Positions 26,995-36,600 of a DNA stretch of 62,443 nt are shown here, one piece after another (the first letter of the stretch is position 1; each line of letters begins with the position of its first letter). Made by a program: the position numbers and the translations under genes. The notes beneath the pieces were generated by a model. It saw nothing but the letters and a program-made list of their open reading frames with translations. It was not told where the DNA came from and made no database searches. The DNA comes from Novipirellula galeiformis (GTDB lineage Bacteria; Planctomycetota; Planctomycetia; Pirellulales; Pirellulaceae): assembly GCF_007860095.1 (NCBI RefSeq), contig NZ_SJPT01000001.1:1-62443 (forward strand), read 5' to 3'.

Positions 26995-27999
26995 TCAACA
27001 CTCACGCGGTGGGGGCGCGGACGGTTCGTGATGGGCGAGTTCGACCGATTCTTGGATCGCGTCGATCATGTGTTGGGTGTCCAGGGCTTGTTGGTGAAAT
27101 GGATCGAGCGGTTCGTCACCAATGAAGCGGGCAATCATGCGTCGTTCTTGGTTGCCTTCGAAGGTCAGTTGCTCGACGGCTCCCGCGGCGTCGTGGATCC
27201 AACAGCGCGCCGGCCGGTCGTGCCAAGGACGTGTAAAGTCGTCGCAGACCAGTGATGCGTCACTGCCGGCGACCTCGAACCACTTTCGTGTCGACGTGTC
27301 GTAGCCACACGATAGCGTCGCGGTAACGTCATCGTCGAACCAGAGCATCGCTGTGATCCGTTGTGCGACCCCTTGGCGTACGATGCGTCCGGCAACCATC
27401 CGGTTGGGTAATGATCCCGCTACGAATCGTGCCAGCGAGCAAACGTACCAACCGAGATCCAGCAAGCAGCCGCCACCGAGTTCAGGGTCAAGGCGATGTT
27501 CTCCGGATTGAAACGGGTGAAAGAATGACACAGCCGCCGTGATGTGGCCAAGCTTGCCGAATCGTCCTTCCTGCAGCCAGCCGCGGAACGCATCGGTACG
27601 TTCGTGATGCAGCCACGCGGTGGCGTCGAGCAACCGCACCGAGTTCGCCTTGCACGCCGCGTGTACCGCGAGCGATTGGGACGTCGCTACGGTTAGCGGT
27701 TTTTCGCAAAGCACATGCTTGCCCGCTTGAGCCGCTGCGATGGCCCATTCGGCGTGCATTGACGGGGGCAATGCGATATAGACCGCGTCGACATCGTCGC
27801 GAACCAACAACGACTCGTAGCCTTCGACCGCGGCGGCGATTCCGTATTGGTCGGCGTACCATTGGGCCCGCTGGCTCGTGCGGCTGGCAATCGCGGAGAC
27901 TTCAGCGCCATCGGTCGATTGAATGTCCGCGACCAATCGCCGGGTGATTCGTCCGGTGCCGATGACTCCAAAGCGTGTGATAGATCCTTCACCACTCAT
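26995..27999 (-). CDS. Gfo/Idh/MocA family NAD(P)-dependent oxidoreductase
   Basis: A 334-residue cytosolic protein with an N-terminal Rossmann fold (RFGVIGTGRITRRL, about 8-21), the family sequence DAVYIALPPSMHAEWAIAAAQAGKHVLCEKPL (about 70-101) with the EKP motif, and a C-terminal GFO-type beta-sheet domain (LDLGWYVCSLARFVAG, WFDDDVTATLSCGYD). These enzymes oxidise or reduce sugars, inositols and related compounds; the substrate cannot be read from sequence. It is transcribed toward nagB and follows a cysteine desulfurase gene by 43 bases on the same strand, but a functional link is not obvious. Confidence 0.9.
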   Translation of the reverse strand: MSGEGSITRFGVIGTGRITRRLVADIQSTDGAEVSAIASRTSQRAQWYADQYGIAAAVEGYESLLVRDDVDAVYIALPPSMHAEWAIAAAQAGKHVLCEKPLTVATSQSLAVHAACKANSVRLLDATAWLHHERTDAFRGWLQEGRFGKLGHITAAVSFFHPFQSGEHRLDPELGGGCLLDLGWYVCSLARFVAGSLPNRMVAGRIVRQGVAQRITAMLWFDDDVTATLSCGYDTSTRKWFEVAGSDASLVCDDFTRPWHDRPARCWIHDAAGAVEQLTFEGNQERRMIARFIGDEPLDPFHQQALDTQHMIDAIQESVELAHHEPSAPPPREC

Positions 28000-28042
28000 G
28001 AACGCGATACTCTCGTTGTAGGGAATTGGGGTTGTGGAAACC

Positions 28043-29212
28043 TTACGACAATTGTCGTAGTTTCGTGTAGGCCACGATCAGTCGATTCGCGGCCTGTTCT
28101 ATTTCTTCATCGGTATTGAACCGCCCAATTCCAAAGCGAACGCTGCAGCGGGCGGCGGATTCGCTGAGGCCCAGCGCGGTCAAAACATGGCTGGGGGCTG
28201 CATCGGCGCTGCTGCACGCTGAGCCGCTACTAAAGGCCAACTCGGGCGTTGCGGACATCCACGCGGCGCCTTCGATTGCGTCAAGTTGAAAATTTAAATT
28301 CCCAGCTAAACGGGATGACTGCGTGAGCGGGGGCCCGTTGAGCACGATTCCTTCGATACCGCGACAGAGCAGGTCAAACAGTTTATTACGCAATTGGGCG
28401 ATGCGAGCGGTTTCGCTTTCCATTTCATCGACGCAAAGCGTCAATGCGGTTGCCATGGCGACAATCCCTGCGGGATTCAGAGTGCCACTGCGCAGCCCGT
28501 GTTGTTGTCCTCCGCCGACGATTTGAGGTTTTAGCCGGACTCGACGATTGCCATTGCCGGCGAGCAAAAAACCGATTCCCTTGGGACCGTAAAACTTGTG
28601 AGCCGTGGCGCTCACCAAATCAACATCCGCATCCCCAATGTCCACGGGGATGCGTCCGACCGCTTGAGTCGCATCACTGTGCAATAACGCGCCACGCGAG
28701 TGGCAAAGTTGAGCAATGGATTTCATCGGAGCAATCGAGCCGATCTCGTTATTCGCCCACATCACCGAAACGAGTGCCGTGTCCGGCTCAATCGCAGCGG
28801 CGAGTCGGTCCAAATCGACGAGTCCAGATGAGTCGTTGCCATTGGCGACCACGGGAACGCGTGTGACTCGGATTCCTTCTCGCTCCAGGTCGTCGGCGAC
28901 GTCAAGCACGGCATGATGCTCGGACGCGACGGTGACGAAATGTCGCTTTTTCTGGCGTGGATGCAAACAAACACCCCGAATTGCCAAATTATTGCTTTCG
29001 GTCGCACCGCTGGTAAACAGCACCGCTTCGGCAGGGGCATTTAGCGCCGAAGCGATCGCGCCGGCCGATCGCTGGACGCCTTCCGCAGCGGTATGCCCCG
29101 CGTCGTGCGACACGCTGCTGGGATTCCCATAATCCTCTGACAACCAAGGCAGCATCGCTTGTACGACCCGTGGATCGCAGCGGGTCGTCGCGTGATTGTC
29201 CAGGTAAATCAT
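28043..29212 (-). CDS. Cysteine desulfurase (NifS/IscS family)
   Basis: A PLP enzyme of about 389 residues releasing sulfur from cysteine for iron-sulfur clusters or thio-modified RNA. Visible features are MIYLDNHATTRCDPRV at the N-terminus, FTSGATESNNLAI, SEHHAV, HSDATQAVG, the PLP lysine in SATAHKFYGPKGIGF, and the catalytic Cys in SSGSACSSADAAPSHVL. The long SSGSACSS form is typical of group I (IscS/NifS) enzymes. I start at 29212 because TGGA lies at a useful distance; ATG at 29221 is possible, and the frame extends to 29350 without support. No scaffold gene (iscU/nifU) is adjacent. Confidence 0.9.
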   Translation of the reverse strand: MIYLDNHATTRCDPRVVQAMLPWLSEDYGNPSSVSHDAGHTAAEGVQRSAGAIASALNAPAEAVLFTSGATESNNLAIRGVCLHPRQKKRHFVTVASEHHAVLDVADDLEREGIRVTRVPVVANGNDSSGLVDLDRLAAAIEPDTALVSVMWANNEIGSIAPMKSIAQLCHSRGALLHSDATQAVGRIPVDIGDADVDLVSATAHKFYGPKGIGFLLAGNGNRRVRLKPQIVGGGQQHGLRSGTLNPAGIVAMATALTLCVDEMESETARIAQLRNKLFDLLCRGIEGIVLNGPPLTQSSRLAGNLNFQLDAIEGAAWMSATPELAFSSGSACSSADAAPSHVLTALGLSESAARCSVRFGIGRFNTDEEIEQAANRLIVAYTKLRQLS

Positions 29213-29453
29213 TCGAAGCATTCCAGGAAATGTAGCTCGTTTGTACGAGGCCGTATTGTAGCCCAAGATGACAAATTGCAGACGGGGCGGCGCCGAGTGC
29301 GGGGAAACAGCTAAAACCGATGAAAACCATCGTCCAAAACTTTCCAGCAATTCCCTGCGTCGGTATCATGCAGTGGCAAAGCGTGGCGTACAATTTGCTG
29401 CTGGCTCGCTGCTGTCCCTCCCCCTCGCCGATTCTCTCCGAAGGAGTTTTCTG

Positions 29454-29780
29454 ATGCCGCTATTCGAGGTTGAAACCAACTCTCATATCATCATCACCTG
29501 GGCCGAAGATGAACAGGCGGCTCGTGCCGTGGTTGCCGATGCATACCCCTATGACGAGATCGCTCGGTTGACCAAACGCCCTCGTGACACCTGGGTGATT
29601 AGCAAGGGGGCTCTGGGGCTAACCTCCCCGTCGCTGGACCCCTGCTTGGTGGCTCGCGAATGCTTGAGTCGTTCCTCCGGTGACAAGGTGAATGCGATTC
29701 GCTTGTATCGCATGGAAACGGGCAGTGACCTCGAACATGCGCGCAAAGCGATCGAGTCGAATATGGTGATGGGCTGGTAG
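29454..29780 (+). CDS. Small protein with a ribosomal L7/L12 C-terminal-domain-like end
   Basis: The real start is the ATG at 29454, with GGAG a few bases upstream, giving 108 residues; the longer frame from 29268 is not supported. The C-terminus (DKVNAIRLYRMETGSDLEHARKAIE) resembles the L7/L12 C-terminal fold, where K-hydrophobic-x-I+..R..TG..L..AK..VE is typical. The N-terminal half (FEVETNSHIIITWAEDEQAAR) is unlike L12. It is not the ribosomal stalk protein, since it lacks the dimerisation domain and hinge. It may use the fold for protein binding. Its gene faces away from the cysteine desulfurase. Confidence 0.55.
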   Translation: MPLFEVETNSHIIITWAEDEQAARAVVADAYPYDEIARLTKRPRDTWVISKGALGLTSPSLDPCLVARECLSRSSGDKVNAIRLYRMETGSDLEHARKAIESNMVMGW

Positions 29781-29846
29781 ATCGCCGCGATTGTTTCGAT
29801 TCCCACTCTTCATGCTCGTGTCCTCATCTTGAAGTCGCGAGTTTTT

Positions 29847-29914
29847 CCTAACCCGCAGCGTCCGCGAGTGAAAATCGATTTTGATTCGGTCCCTCGCTGA
29901 CGCTTCGGGTTAGG
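29847..29914. repeat. REP-like hairpin, copy 2 of 4
   Basis: Arms 29847-29868 and 29893-29914 pair with two mismatches over 22 positions (core CCTAACCCGCAGCG / CGCTTCGGGTTAGG). The loop TTGATTCGGTCCCTCGCT is shared with copy 3. It sits between the small L7/L12-like gene and the lipoprotein gene. Confidence 0.75.
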
Positions 29915-29952
29915 ATCTGCTGGAAAAAAAACTGTTATCGACCAGAATCAAC

Positions 29953-32379
29953 ATGCCTCGTTTTTCATTTCTGTTCGCCTTGCTCTGTAGCGTCCTGATC
30001 GTGGGCTGCGATGGCTGTCGCTGGACGCCCACTGCGGAGGAAGAGGCGGAGGAAAAAAAAGCGTTGCCTGACTTCACTTCCCTTTCGGCTCAACCCTTTC
30101 CCGCCGATCGCAATCCCAGTGGAAGTGGGATCAAACCGGGACATTGGTTTTCCGCGGCTCAAGTGCTTAAGAGCAACCGTGACGACACGCGAGGGCAACT
30201 CGAGAGCCGGGTGCTATTGGGCGAAGGGGCCAAGCCGGACTCGCAACCCGACGCAGACTCGCTCGTAAACGTTCGCCCGATTGTGCTTCCCAAGGGACAA
30301 CAGCGACGCTTTGATTACCGTAACTTGGCACCCGGATCGAGCCGGGAACGCGGCAATTTCTTTCTCTCAAGCCAATTGTTCTCCGGGACAAGCCTCGTGC
30401 ATGACACCGGGGCGGAACGGATTGCGATGCTGCGTCCCGAAGAGTACTTCTTCATCATCTTGACCAATCGCCCTCAGCGATTCGCGAAATTGCTCAGCTC
30501 GGATTGGAGGCGACCGTTCCGATCCGATTCTGAGTTTGCCTCGAAGTCGGCGAATTACCGATTTGTGATTCCGAACACCGACCAAGTGTTGCCGGTTGCA
30601 GAATCGATGCTGGATTGGACAAGCACGGCGGTCGTGCTTTGGGACGATGTTTCGCCCGATACGCTCACTCCGGGGCAATCACGGGCGATGCAGGATTGGA
30701 TTCATTTCGGGGGACGCTTGATTGTTAACGGTGCCGATGCAGCCGATTCGATTGCCGCTTCGCCGTTGGCTGGATTGTTACCATTGAATCCACGCGGGAA
30801 TATTGAACTCGATTCCGAAGCCGCCACGCAGCTCTTGACCCATTGGTCGGTTGAAACGGATCGATCCAGCGAGGGGCAAGTGGCACGGGTCAAAAGCGAT
30901 TCGGGGCGGATTGCGGTCGATGGGATCGTTGCCTCCGATGCAATCGATGTTCCAGGCACGGGGCATTTGATGCTCAATCGCAGCGTCGGGCGTGGCCGAG
31001 TCATGCAGTCGCGATTTGATCTGGTCAGCGATTGGATGACGAACTGGGATTCGTATGACAGTTTTTTTAATGCGGTCATATTGGAACGACCGGCACGCCG
31101 CTTTGTTGAGTTTGATCAAGGCATGATGCTGAAGCAGCAATACGTCGTATCGAATCGTTACGATGCGGATCCGACGATGAATAGCACATTTCGCATTGCC
31201 GCGCGCGATGCTCGGCTTAGGCTACCCGCGGCCGACCCGCCGCAGAAGCAGATTGCATCGCCGCCCGCGTCGCTCGAAGCCTCCAACGACGTTTCAGCCC
31301 CGAAGTCCAATGCCGATTCTATCGTCCCAGCATCAATGCCTGATCGCTACACTCGGGTAGACCCCATTGCGGGGACAAGTGGATGGAGCCATCAAAGTGA
31401 CGCGATCCAATTGACCCAGGAAATTCTACGCAATGAATCGGGGATTGAGATTCCGTCTTCCTCGTTGGTCATGCGCTCGCTGGGGATTTATTTGCTTGTG
31501 CTTGTGCCGCTGAACTACTTGGTTTTTCTGTTGCTTGGAAAGCTAGAATATGCATGGTTGGCCGTCCCCTTGATTGCCGTCCTCGGCGCCGCTTGGGTCG
31601 CTCGATCGGCACAACTCGATATTGGTTTTGCGCGGAGCCAAACCGAAATCGCAATTCTCGAAACTCAGCCTGAGTATGATCGCGCGCATCTATCGCGAGT
31701 GATCGCTATCTACAATTCGTTATCCAGTACGTACGATTTGCAATTCGCTACCCACGACGCGGTCGCGAACTCGCTCGCCCAATCGACCCCGTCGCGTACT
31801 TCATCGTCGTTGCGTTTCAATACGGATTTCGACGAAGGCCCGAGGCTCGCTGGTGTCGCAGTGGGAAGCAACGAAACGCAAATGGTTCGCGCCGAGCAGC
31901 TCGTCGACGTCGGCGGGGGCATCACGCTCAAGGGAGAGGAACTTGTCAACGGGACCGACTATGAGCTGCTTGATTCGTTTGTCGTCAAGAAAATCGGCAG
32001 CGATCAAACTCGCGTCGCCATCGTAGGACGCTGCGAGTCGGGAGCAAGGATCAAGCTGCGTTTTCAAGAGCCTTCGCCCTCATGGGGGCCAACGGAATTA
32101 CCACTGCAAGTCTCTACCTTGATGCGTGCGTTGCTCGACGAAAATTCAGTTCCGGACGATTCGGTGCGATTGGTCGGACGGATCGAGCAATCGCTTCCGG
32201 GAATGACAGTTTCGCCTGTCGCGAACCAACGCAACGCACAAACGATCGTGCTCGCAAATCTGAGTCATCCGGCTGCCTCGCCCGCACAGAAGGACGTCAA
32301 TTTAATTAGCGACTTTCGCCCTTCGTTGCCTGGAGCCAGCGGCGGCGAGGATCCGAGCGAGAGCGAAGACGCACTTTAA
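29953..32379 (+). CDS. Large lipoprotein with GATase-like domain and membrane segment
   Basis: An 808-residue lipoprotein: the signal peptide ends in lipobox LIVGC (Cys19). A region around 210-275 (VVLWDDVSPDTLTPGQSRAMQDWIHFGGRLIVNG) resembles the glutamine-amidotransferase-like domain of GldG and similar ABC-associated proteins. A Ser/Ala-rich linker follows, and near 510-550 two hydrophobic helices (LGIYLLVLVPLNYLVFLLLGK, AWLAVPLIAVLGAAWVA) interrupt the exported part. The C-terminal 250 residues look like a beta-rich extracytoplasmic domain. An ABC ATPase gene follows after about 100 bp, so the protein probably serves a membrane machine of unknown task. Confidence 0.65.
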   Translation: MPRFSFLFALLCSVLIVGCDGCRWTPTAEEEAEEKKALPDFTSLSAQPFPADRNPSGSGIKPGHWFSAAQVLKSNRDDTRGQLESRVLLGEGAKPDSQPDADSLVNVRPIVLPKGQQRRFDYRNLAPGSSRERGNFFLSSQLFSGTSLVHDTGAERIAMLRPEEYFFIILTNRPQRFAKLLSSDWRRPFRSDSEFASKSANYRFVIPNTDQVLPVAESMLDWTSTAVVLWDDVSPDTLTPGQSRAMQDWIHFGGRLIVNGADAADSIAASPLAGLLPLNPRGNIELDSEAATQLLTHWSVETDRSSEGQVARVKSDSGRIAVDGIVASDAIDVPGTGHLMLNRSVGRGRVMQSRFDLVSDWMTNWDSYDSFFNAVILERPARRFVEFDQGMMLKQQYVVSNRYDADPTMNSTFRIAARDARLRLPAADPPQKQIASPPASLEASNDVSAPKSNADSIVPASMPDRYTRVDPIAGTSGWSHQSDAIQLTQEILRNESGIEIPSSSLVMRSLGIYLLVLVPLNYLVFLLLGKLEYAWLAVPLIAVLGAAWVARSAQLDIGFARSQTEIAILETQPEYDRAHLSRVIAIYNSLSSTYDLQFATHDAVANSLAQSTPSRTSSSLRFNTDFDEGPRLAGVAVGSNETQMVRAEQLVDVGGGITLKGEELVNGTDYELLDSFVVKKIGSDQTRVAIVGRCESGARIKLRFQEPSPSWGPTELPLQVSTLMRALLDENSVPDDSVRLVGRIEQSLPGMTVSPVANQRNAQTIVLANLSHPAASPAQKDVNLISDFRPSLPGASGGEDPSESEDAL

Positions 32380-32480
32380 GCAGAGTGGGGCCTCCCACGC
32401 ATGTTGACGAGGCATCGACGGAGCGATGGGAAAAGCCCACCGCTAATACCAGCCAGCCCCGAAGGGGAACAGGAAACTTC

Positions 32481-33407
32481 ATGATCACGCTCAATGGATT
32501 CGGAAAAGACTACGGCGATTTCATGGCCGTCGAAAGCATCGACTTGCATATCGGTGCTGGCGAAACGTTCGGTTTTATTGGTCCCAATGGCGCCGGGAAA
32601 AGTACCACCATTCGCTTTCTGGCAACGTTGCTGCGCGCCAGCCGGGGTAGCGGTTCGGTGGCGGGGTGCGATGTGATGGGCGACCCCGTCGGCGTGCGGC
32701 AAGCGATCGGTTACATGCCCGATAATTTCGGTGTCTACGATGGCATGCGGGTGTGGGAATTCCTCGACTTTTTTGCCGTGGCCTACCGCATCGGGCGTAC
32801 CGACCGAAAACAAATCATCGACAACGTATTAGAACTCTTGGACCTCGGTCATAAACGCAACGATTTCGTTAACGGTCTCTCGCGTGGGATGAAGCAACGA
32901 CTTTGTCTGGCCAAGACATTGGTTCATGATCCACCGGTGTTGATCCTCGACGAACCCGCCAGCGGGCTTGATCCGCGCGCCCGAATCGAGGTCAAGGCAC
33001 TGCTAAAAGAGTTGCGGAAAATGGGCAAAACCATTTTGATCAGCAGTCATATTCTGACCGAATTGGCGGATTGTTGCACCTCGATCGGGATTATTGAGCG
33101 GGGGCAATTGCTGATGAGCGGACCGATCGAAAGTGTCTATCGTCGAATTCGTCGCAATCGAATGGTGGAAATCAACTTCTTGTCGGGGCTCGAAGCGGGG
33201 CTCTCGATCCTAAGAAGTAGTCCGTTGTTGCGTGCGCTCGAGCACGAACCCACGCGAGTGGTCGCGGAGCTTGAGACCGACGATGAAGGGCTCGCTGATT
33301 TGCTTGACGAATTGATCGCCGCAGGGGTGCGGATGCGATCGTTTCATGATCGCGATCCGACGCTCGAGGATGTCTTCATGACGGTCACCAAAGGCTTGGT
33401 CACATAG
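32481..33407 (+). CDS. ABC transporter ATPase without an adjacent permease
   Basis: A 308-residue ABC-2 type ATPase. I start at 32481 because AGGAAA lies just upstream; the frame runs back to 32385 without support. Walker A GPNGAGKSTT is about 30-40 residues in, signature LSRGMKQRLCLAK, Walker B VLILDEPASGLDP, switch His LISSHILTEL. The C-terminal extension of about 90 residues (FLSGLEAGLSILRSS..., DPTLEDVFMTVTKGL) is typical of the GldA/CcmA group. It follows the large lipoprotein and is not followed by a permease, since the next gene is on the other strand. The lipoprotein may supply the membrane part. Confidence 0.9.
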   Translation: MITLNGFGKDYGDFMAVESIDLHIGAGETFGFIGPNGAGKSTTIRFLATLLRASRGSGSVAGCDVMGDPVGVRQAIGYMPDNFGVYDGMRVWEFLDFFAVAYRIGRTDRKQIIDNVLELLDLGHKRNDFVNGLSRGMKQRLCLAKTLVHDPPVLILDEPASGLDPRARIEVKALLKELRKMGKTILISSHILTELADCCTSIGIIERGQLLMSGPIESVYRRIRRNRMVEINFLSGLEAGLSILRSSPLLRALEHEPTRVVAELETDDEGLADLLDELIAAGVRMRSFHDRDPTLEDVFMTVTKGLVT

Positions 33408-33620
33408 TCGCTGATCGCTCCGCGATCATAACGAGAGAGTCGCTGATCGCTCGGGGCGTCGATTTAGTTTGTGACGCATTTGGTTGTAGCGAAAGTCGTC
33501 AAGACGTTCGTTTTCTGGGATGACCGAAACCGTTGACGAGTTCCGCTACCTCAGTACATCGAATCGACGTCCTCGCGATGATTACGTATTGATCGCGGGA
33601 GCGATCAACGACACTGCATC

Positions 33621-36600
33621 TCAGCGACCAAAGATCTTGTCGAGACCGCGTCCGAGTTGCTTTTGCAGATAGTTTTCCGCCGTGCCCTGGACCGCTTGCA
33701 GACTTAGTTCGGAAACCACCTTGCGAACGCCCGAGGAGTCGAGGCTTGGACGTGACAACGTTCCATCAATCGGTAGCGTTACCGGTTGTCCGGCTAGTCC
33801 CTGCAGATCGCTGCCGAGCCAGCGTGCATCGAGCGGAACTTGGGCGATCAAATTCAGTCGGCCATCGATGTTCACATTGCCGCTGGTAACCACTTGGGCT
33901 CGGTCGACTTCAAAGAACATCCGTTGGTGGCTAACGACGCCACGATCCAGCGAGAAATCAACGGTTTGCGCGGGCACGCGGATCAAGGTTGTCTCGTTGT
34001 TCGAAGCCGCTTGGGGGACGGTTAACTGAGCGAGCGAGCGAAGTTGATGAAGCCCGCCAATGATCTGGTCGGCCATCGGTCCGGAGTTCATATTGATCGA
34101 TTCGATGTTCAAGCGACCAATGACGCGGCTTTGTTGGGGGTGATCAAAAACGACAATCGCTTCATCAATCTCGGCGCTCAAGGTTCCATCAACGCGGGTC
34201 GCATTTGCCGCCAAGGGTGCTAAGTACTTGAGCCAACGATCGGTCATTTCCGGCGTCAAGCGAATGGATTCCGCAACACGTCCGGGCGCAACTCGCATCC
34301 ATAACGGACCGGGGCGATAGTGGACATCGCCGGCTAGGTTCAACCGCCCTTGGTCCACCGGCACCGACGCGGGTGAAATATAGACGCTGGTTTCCGTCAA
34401 TCGCACCGGGATGTTGGCGCGACCCAACTTGACTCCAGCGACTTCGCCAGATTCCCAACCTAGGTTTGCCAGGACCTCCATCGCAATTTGATCGTCCGCT
34501 TGGCGAGTGAGTTTCAACTCGATCGGAGTTTCTTGAACTCCCTGCATTTGGATTTGAGTTCCTGCCAAATCACTTAATCGTTTAGCGACTTCGTCCATTT
34601 TGATACGGGTGGGACCTTTGACGGATACCTCACCCTGCGATTCGTTCCAAATCGCATGCCCTGCCAAATTGGTGGCGAACCAATCGCTGGCCAATTTCAG
34701 TGAGGGGGCCGCCACGGTACCGGTCTGAGGATCGAACTGCATCATGCCGTTGATCTTCACGTTGGGTTCCGACCAAACGACACGTGATCCCGAATTTTGG
34801 ATACTGGTACTACTAGGATTTCCGTTCGCTCCTGTGGCACCCGTCGCGTTGCGAACCGGGCCGACCGTTTGCCAAGCCGCACTGGCTTGGGGCGGTTGGA
34901 CGATGGCGACGCCAGTGCCGGTAAACTCGGTGTCGATGGAGTATTGCTGCGATTGGCTGGTGATGATGAACCGCCCATCGCAATCGCCCATCACGAGCCA
35001 TTCATCGGTGGGGACGTTTTGTCCCGGTCGATAGCCCACTTGCGTGATCGCGGGAACGACGCGGGTCGCGACACGAGTTTTCACACTGCCTTGAATGCGT
35101 TCCAGCTTGGCTCGCCAAGCGATTTCGAGATCCGTTTTTGTGGGGGTCCATTCGCCTTGAATGGCGGCGGACATGGCATCGCCCTCAACCGTCATCGAGC
35201 GGCAATCGAGCGAAGCGGCAGCCCAGTCGTAGTCGCCGTTAAAGTGAAGTTTGATTTTGGGCTGTGCGAAATAGCGATCCGCATAGGCCACGCGAGGTTG
35301 GGTCAATTCGATCGAGGTGCCGGTCAATCTTCCGCCCCTCGACGAAATGTCGGCACGTGCATTCATGGTGAATCCGCCGTCGAAATCATGCAGTTCCTCA
35401 GGCAACCATGGCCCCAGCGTGTCAGCCAAGGATTCCAATCGCCCGTCGCCTTGAATGCGAAGCGGGAAACGAGTGTCCGCGTTGGGACTACGAATCCCCT
35501 GGACCAGCTCTGCTCGTAGGTTGAGTCCCGAGCTAGACAGGACGGCGTTTGCCACCGAAAGCGATTCTAGCCGCCCCGCGTGCCACTGTCCTACGGCGTC
35601 GACGTTCATACGCAATGCCGGGTGGCGCAGACGATTTCCGCCGGGCAGTTCGATCAATAGATCCTTGGCATCGGCGGTGCCAGTCAAACGCCATTGGTCA
35701 CCGCCCGACGCATTCCATTGGATTTTTCCTCTCGCTGAACCCGCCAACGAGGAACTCGAGAGGTCAATGATCGGTCGCAGCATGCTTGCCAAACGTCCAA
35801 AATCGACTTCGATATCGGTCGCGCCACTCTGCAGATTGCCTTTTCCACTCGCGGCAGCAAATGTGCTTTTTAATTCAAATTGTTCGGCTTGGATGCGATC
35901 GGGGTTACTCGAGACGATGGCCGTCATTTCAACGGGATCGATCACCACGGCTTGTCCATGGGATCTTGCTCGGATGGCATCGCTTCGCAAACTCAAGCGA
36001 CGCCTGCGCACGTCGTGCGAAGGTAGCGATTCGATCGCGGCGATGGCACGCCCGGAAACAAGCTCCGCGTCACTGCGAATTGGCAAGATCCCCGGCAATG
36101 CACGATCCATTGCGGCAAGGTCCAATTCGGCGCTGGCCGTGCCTTCGAGTGCGTCGAGCCAACGGACCGGGTTGTCGCTGGCACCGACTAAGGTGATCGA
36201 CGTGGAAAAGGCACCATCGAGTTTGATCGAAGCAAAGTCGGTGGTCGCAACTAGCCCGCGTCCCATCACGCGGTCCTCAATCAAACTCAATTGACCATCG
36301 AGCATCGCTAGCTTGTTTGTCCAACGTCGCGAGTCTTGTTGAAGATTGGCGGCTTCGAGATTGCGGACTTGAAATTGGCGAACGACCGCGTCAATCGAAC
36401 CGTCACTGCTGCCGCGAACCTGCAAATTGCCCGTGGCATCGCCAACAAGTTGCGCCGGAATTTGGTCGGCATACGTACTCATCCGTCGTCGCACGAGTGA
36501 AACCACCGACAACGGAAGCGAATCACAAGTCAGGTCAATGTTCCAAGGCGAGGCATGGCTGGGATCGGTCGTCGCTGTGAACCCAAACTCAATCGCTCCT

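Noticed and set aside
29268-29453. Upstream extension of the small L7/L12-like protein
   Set aside because: The ATG at 29454 has a proper ribosome site and the extension overlaps the 5' region of the divergent desulfurase gene.
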